A DNA stretch of 9,257 bases. Origin: JAFCCL01 sp041645325 (GTDB taxonomy: Archaea > Iainarchaeota > Iainarchaeia > Iainarchaeales > GCA-2688035). This document shows positions 6,865 through 9,257 of the stretch, piece after piece. Positions within the stretch are counted from its first letter, which is position 1. Every line of letters begins with the position of its first letter. The notes below the pieces were generated by a model, which was not told the origin of the DNA, made no database searches, and was given only the letters and a program-made list of their open reading frames with translations. A program made the position numbers and the translations under genes. The stretch is from assembly GCA_041645325.1 (NCBI GenBank), contig JBAZQI010000037.1, positions 1 through 9,257 on the forward strand, read 5' to 3'.

Positions 6865-9257
6865 ATGGCTAAAGGCAAAGATTATAAAAGTAAGGAAGAC
6901 CCCTGGGCTGAATACCTTTCCTCCATTGAAAAGCCGAAAAAGCGGGCAAAAAAAGGCCTTTCAATAGGCGAAACGCTAAAGCACCTGCTTGAAAGCATTG
7001 GCATAGGCAAGGAAAAGAAAACAGGCCTTGAAGAGGTAAAAAAGCAGGTTGCAATATCCGCCGGGGAAGCAAAAGAAAGCGCACAAAAGCCCTTGCCTGA
7101 AAAGCAGGCATTGAAAACCTCGGCCGGAACAGCGGCAAAAAAGCCTGAAGAAAAGGCAGCAGTTCAGGAAAGCGAAGAAGATAGGGCTGCCAAAGATGGT
7201 TTTTTGGAAAAATCCGGAATGCCAGGCAACATGGAAAAATACATTGAAAAGGCTGAGGAAAAAGAGCGCGCGCTTGAAGAATTTGAGAAAAAGCCTGAAG
7301 AAAAAAAGGCGGCTGAAGAAAAGCCTTTTTTGCTTGGGCAAAACCTTAGAGATGCTAAAGCATCTCTTACGGTTTCTGAACCTTATAGGTTCAGAAAAAG
7401 CCTTGGGAAAAGCGCGCCTGTTGGCGCAAAGCCCTTTGTGGGAAAAAAAATCGCCTTGCTGCCAAAAGCCGAAAAGGAAAAGGCTGCTGACGCAAAAAAA
7501 GCCGAAGAAAAAAAGCCGGTTCAGGCCGGCAAAAAGGAGGCTGAAAAGGAGGCTGCAAAAGAAAAAAGGGTTGCGGAGAAAAAGCCTGCGTTTGAATCCA
7601 AAAAAGACCGGGAGGAAAAAAAGCCTGTTGCAGCCGGAAAGGTAGCAAAGGGCATGGCAGGCGCCCCGGTAGATGAGAAGGGCATAGCCGTGTTTTTTAG
7701 GCCTGCGTCATCGCTTGCAGGCAAGTCTGTTGAGGAAATAAAAAAGCTTTCGCCCAAGGAGATAATGAAAGAGCTTGACAAGGAAAAAATAGAGGACAGG
7801 GCAAGGGGCTGGTACGGCGATGCCCTGAGGCACAAGAAGGCGGCTGTTTCTGGCTGGAGGCTCAGGAAAAAGGTCGAGCTGCAGCAGCTAAAGAAAAAGG
7901 AAAAGCGGGAAAGCCTCTCGGAAAAAGAAAAGAAGACGATGAAAGAGCTCGTTGCCGAGGACAGGGCGCTCAGGGAAAGAATAGGGCTGCTTGACCGGCA
8001 AATAGAATCAGTGCAAAGGATTGCAAGCGAAAAGAAAAAGAAAAACCAGGAGCTTGAGAAAAAAATAAGGGCAATAGGCGTGGCGTTGCCGGAAAAGGAA
8101 ACCTTGCCGGCAGAGGGCAGTGAAGGCCGGCTGAAAAAATCCGAAAGGATACAACTTGTTGAAACCATGAAAAAGATTGCCGACGAGATGGCAGCAACAG
8201 CCGCGAGGGGATCAATGGCAAGCCTTGAGACGGAAGAAGCGATGCCTATTGAGGACAGGATCAAAGTGCAGGAAGATATGATCAAAAACCTTGAAAGGGC
8301 ATTCTACAAGAGAAGAATAGACTTTGACCAGTTCAAGGAAAAAATGTTCGATTACCAGTCAAAGCTCACTGAGATGAAAATAAGGAAAAAAATCAACGAT
8401 GAAAAGATGAAAAACCTGACGCCGGAAATGAGGCTTGCAATGGAAAAAAGGATTGCCGCAGGCGAAGCCGGAAAAAGAGCGGGCATCTCGCCAAAGACAG
8501 CAGAAGCGCTTGAAAAGATTGCGGAAGGAAAAACAGGGGAAAAGGAAATTGGGGCCGGGGCTGTTGAGGCAATAAAAAAGATTGCGGAAAAGCAGGCAGC
8601 ACAGGCCGAAAAAGAAACCGGAGAAAAAAGTTTTGCGAAAAAAACAGTATTGGCCCTGGAAAGAATCTCCGAAAGGCTGGGAAATATGTTAAGGGGGGGC
8701 GCAAGCCAACAACAGCAGAAGAATACAGCAGGGACCCAAGAAGCAACAGCAGGGCAGCAGCCTCCACAGCCGGCTTCACCCTCATACCAAGGCGGCACAG
8801 GACAGCAAACAAAAGCCTACGGCAAAGAAACGCAAATCCCACAGGCACAGCCAGGCAGGGAAAAAGGGTACGCTGCGCAGGGAATGCAAGCCGCTCAATA
8901 TCAGGGGAAAGGATATTCCGGGCAACAGGGAACAGCTGCGGCAGGCGCGCAGCCAAATGCCACCGGAAACCAAGGGCCGGCTTACCAGGGCATTCCGCAA
9001 GAGTACTCTTATCAGCCGCAGCCCGCGGTGCAGAAAGGAAAAGAAGCCCTACAGCAGGCATACACAGAACCGCAATACCAGGGACCAATATATCAGCAGC
9101 CAGCCATAATACAGAAAGGCAAAACCACAAAAGGAAAGGCAAAAAAGAATGCGCCGCAGCAACAACAAGAAGAGGCATATACAGGGCCGCAATATCAGGG
9201 GCCGGCATACACACCAGGGCCGCAATACAAAGGGCTGGTTTACAGGGAAACTCTGCA
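6865..9257 (+). CDS. Large Lys/Glu-rich coiled-coil protein with Tyr/Gln/Pro/Gly repeat tail (3' end outside window)
   Basis: The frame from ATG 6865 stays open to the window end, giving at least 797 residues; the stop lies beyond. I do not recognise the family. Residues 1-300 are mostly Lys, Glu and Ala, probably disordered, with repeated EKKP-type motifs. Residues about 333-405 form a strongly charged coiled coil (LDRQIESVQ region). Residues about 451-512 contain a helical pair with NLERAFYKRRIDFDQFKEKM, reminiscent of SHOCT-like helix-turn-helix hairpins. Residues about 520-610 are Ala/Lys/Glu-rich helices. From about 611 the composition changes abruptly to Gln, Gly, Pro, Tyr and Ala. There is no signal peptide or membrane segment, so a cytoplasmic scaffold role is the simplest reading. 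It has its own promoter, so a link to the pilin cluster is unproven. Codon use (AAG/AAA, AGG, GCA) matches the neighbours except at the palindrome segment 7341-7397. Confidence 0.85.
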   Translation, partial: MAKGKDYKSKEDPWAEYLSSIEKPKKRAKKGLSIGETLKHLLESIGIGKEKKTGLEEVKKQVAISAGEAKESAQKPLPEKQALKTSAGTAAKKPEEKAAVQESEEDRAAKDGFLEKSGMPGNMEKYIEKAEEKERALEEFEKKPEEKKAAEEKPFLLGQNLRDAKASLTVSEPYRFRKSLGKSAPVGAKPFVGKKIALLPKAEKEKAADAKKAEEKKPVQAGKKEAEKEAAKEKRVAEKKPAFESKKDREEKKPVAAGKVAKGMAGAPVDEKGIAVFFRPASSLAGKSVEEIKKLSPKEIMKELDKEKIEDRARGWYGDALRHKKAAVSGWRLRKKVELQQLKKKEKRESLSEKEKKTMKELVAEDRALRERIGLLDRQIESVQRIASEKKKKNQELEKKIRAIGVALPEKETLPAEGSEGRLKKSERIQLVETMKKIADEMAATAARGSMASLETEEAMPIEDRIKVQEDMIKNLERAFYKRRIDFDQFKEKMFDYQSKLTEMKIRKKINDEKMKNLTPEMRLAMEKRIAAGEAGKRAGISPKTAEALEKIAEGKTGEKEIGAGAVEAIKKIAEKQAAQAEKETGEKSFAKKTVLALERISERLGNMLRGGASQQQQKNTAGTQEATAGQQPPQPASPSYQGGTGQQTKAYGKETQIPQAQPGREKGYAAQGMQAAQYQGKGYSGQQGTAAAGAQPNATGNQGPAYQGIPQEYSYQPQPAVQKGKEALQQAYTEPQYQGPIYQQPAIIQKGKTTKGKAKKNAPQQQQEEAYTGPQYQGPAYTPGPQYKGLVYRETL
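7348..7367 (+). repeat. Perfect palindrome 1 (9-bp stem, AA centre)
   Basis: AGAGATGCT at 7348-7356 pairs with AGCATCTCT at 7359-7367 around AA. The stem can be lengthened by AAACC (7341-7345) with GGTTT (7371-7375) across a small 2x3 internal loop. It lies inside the coding sequence and encodes residues of the segment DAKASL. Confidence 0.85.
7373..7397 (+). repeat. Perfect palindrome 2 (11-bp stem, TAT loop)
   Basis: TTTCTGAACCT at 7373-7383 pairs perfectly with AGGTTCAGAAA at 7387-7397 around a three-base loop. It begins inside the GGTTT that can close palindrome 1, so the two hairpins compete for the bases 7373-7375. It encodes VSEPYRFRK. Confidence 0.9.
9058..9243 (+). repeat. Tandem protein repeats of the type AYTxPQYQGPxY
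   Basis: Two good units, AYTEPQYQGPIY (9058-9093) and AYTGPQYQGPAY (9175-9210), are followed by a weaker TPGPQYKGLVY (9211-9243). Codons differ at many third positions (for example CCG CAA TAC CAG GGA against CCG CAA TAT CAG GGG), so the peptide is kept while the DNA drifts. Related spacer peptides QPAVQKGK and QPAIIQKGK precede and follow unit 1. More units may lie beyond the window. Confidence 0.75.

Larger units (their letters stand above)
7333..7413 (+). repeat. In-frame palindrome pair flanked by 12-base direct repeats
   Basis: CTTGGGCAAAAC (7333-7344) and CTTGGGAAAAGC (7402-7413) match at 10 of 12 positions, lie 69 bases apart and are in the same codon phase. Between them sit two adjacent perfect inverted repeats. 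This is the layout of a small inserted element with a target duplication, or of a local duplication, and it keeps the frame by adding 23 codons. No other full copy is seen in the window. Confidence 0.6.

Noticed and set aside
7341..7397. Box C/D guide RNA inside the last gene
   Set aside because: CTGA occurs at 7376-7379 but there is no RTGATGA C box in the right place. The perfect palindromes are a better description.
7521..8285. A 254-residue open frame on the minus strand, Ser/Phe-rich
   Set aside because: It mirrors the Lys/Glu-rich + strand gene: AAA/GAA codons read backwards give Phe and Ser. It has no start context and lies wholly inside a better + strand frame.
1..9257. CRISPR array, tRNA, rRNA or insertion sequence with transposase
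   Set aside because: Reading through found no regularly spaced direct repeats, no cloverleaf-like segment in the only intergenic gap, and no transposase-like protein.

Overview
The window reads as archaeal. Arginine is coded mostly by AGG/AGA, ATA isoleucine and TTG/CTT leucine codons are common, the one clear promoter has an archaeal TATA element, and four successive proteins carry archaeal type IV prepilin-like (class III) N-termini. All genes are on the + strand, tightly packed, with purine-rich sense strands. Gene style (very large cysteine-rich, von Willebrand A (VWA)-containing secreted proteins next to KGQ-type pilins, plus long Lys/Glu-rich cytosolic coiled-coil proteins) resembles DPANN-type archaea such as Diapherotrites or Micrarchaeota. 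That placement is an inference, because no ribosomal marker is present.

Region 1 (1-6727) is a four-gene, probably co-transcribed cluster. The tail of an upstream gene overlaps the first start by GTGA. Then follow: a small major-type pilin (31-450, KGQ site with Glu at +5); a second pilin-like protein (437-1012) whose TTG start overlaps gene 1; a 1338-residue pilin-anchored VWA protein (1016-5032); and a pilin-like protein ending in a LamG-like (concanavalin-fold) lectin domain (5054-6727). I infer that they make a surface filament or its tip: small subunits for the fibre, and two large subunits presenting binding domains outside the cell. The VWA domain is split, with its DxSxS metal-binding motif about 580 residues upstream of the rest of the fold. 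A cysteine-rich segment and three diverged beta-sandwich-like repeats lie between.

Region 2 (6728-6864) is the only real intergenic gap. It has a TATA-like promoter, a 7-codon mini-ORF and a tandem GGTTGAG heptamer ahead of the last gene.

Region 3 (6865-9257) is one open reading frame that runs off the window end (at least 797 codons). It is a highly charged Lys/Glu/Ala-rich coiled-coil protein without a signal or membrane segment, and its C-terminal part is a Tyr/Gln/Pro/Gly-rich repeat tail. Inside its coding sequence lie two adjacent perfect palindromes bracketed by near-identical 12-base direct repeats, which looks like an in-frame inserted element. The function of this gene is not recognised.
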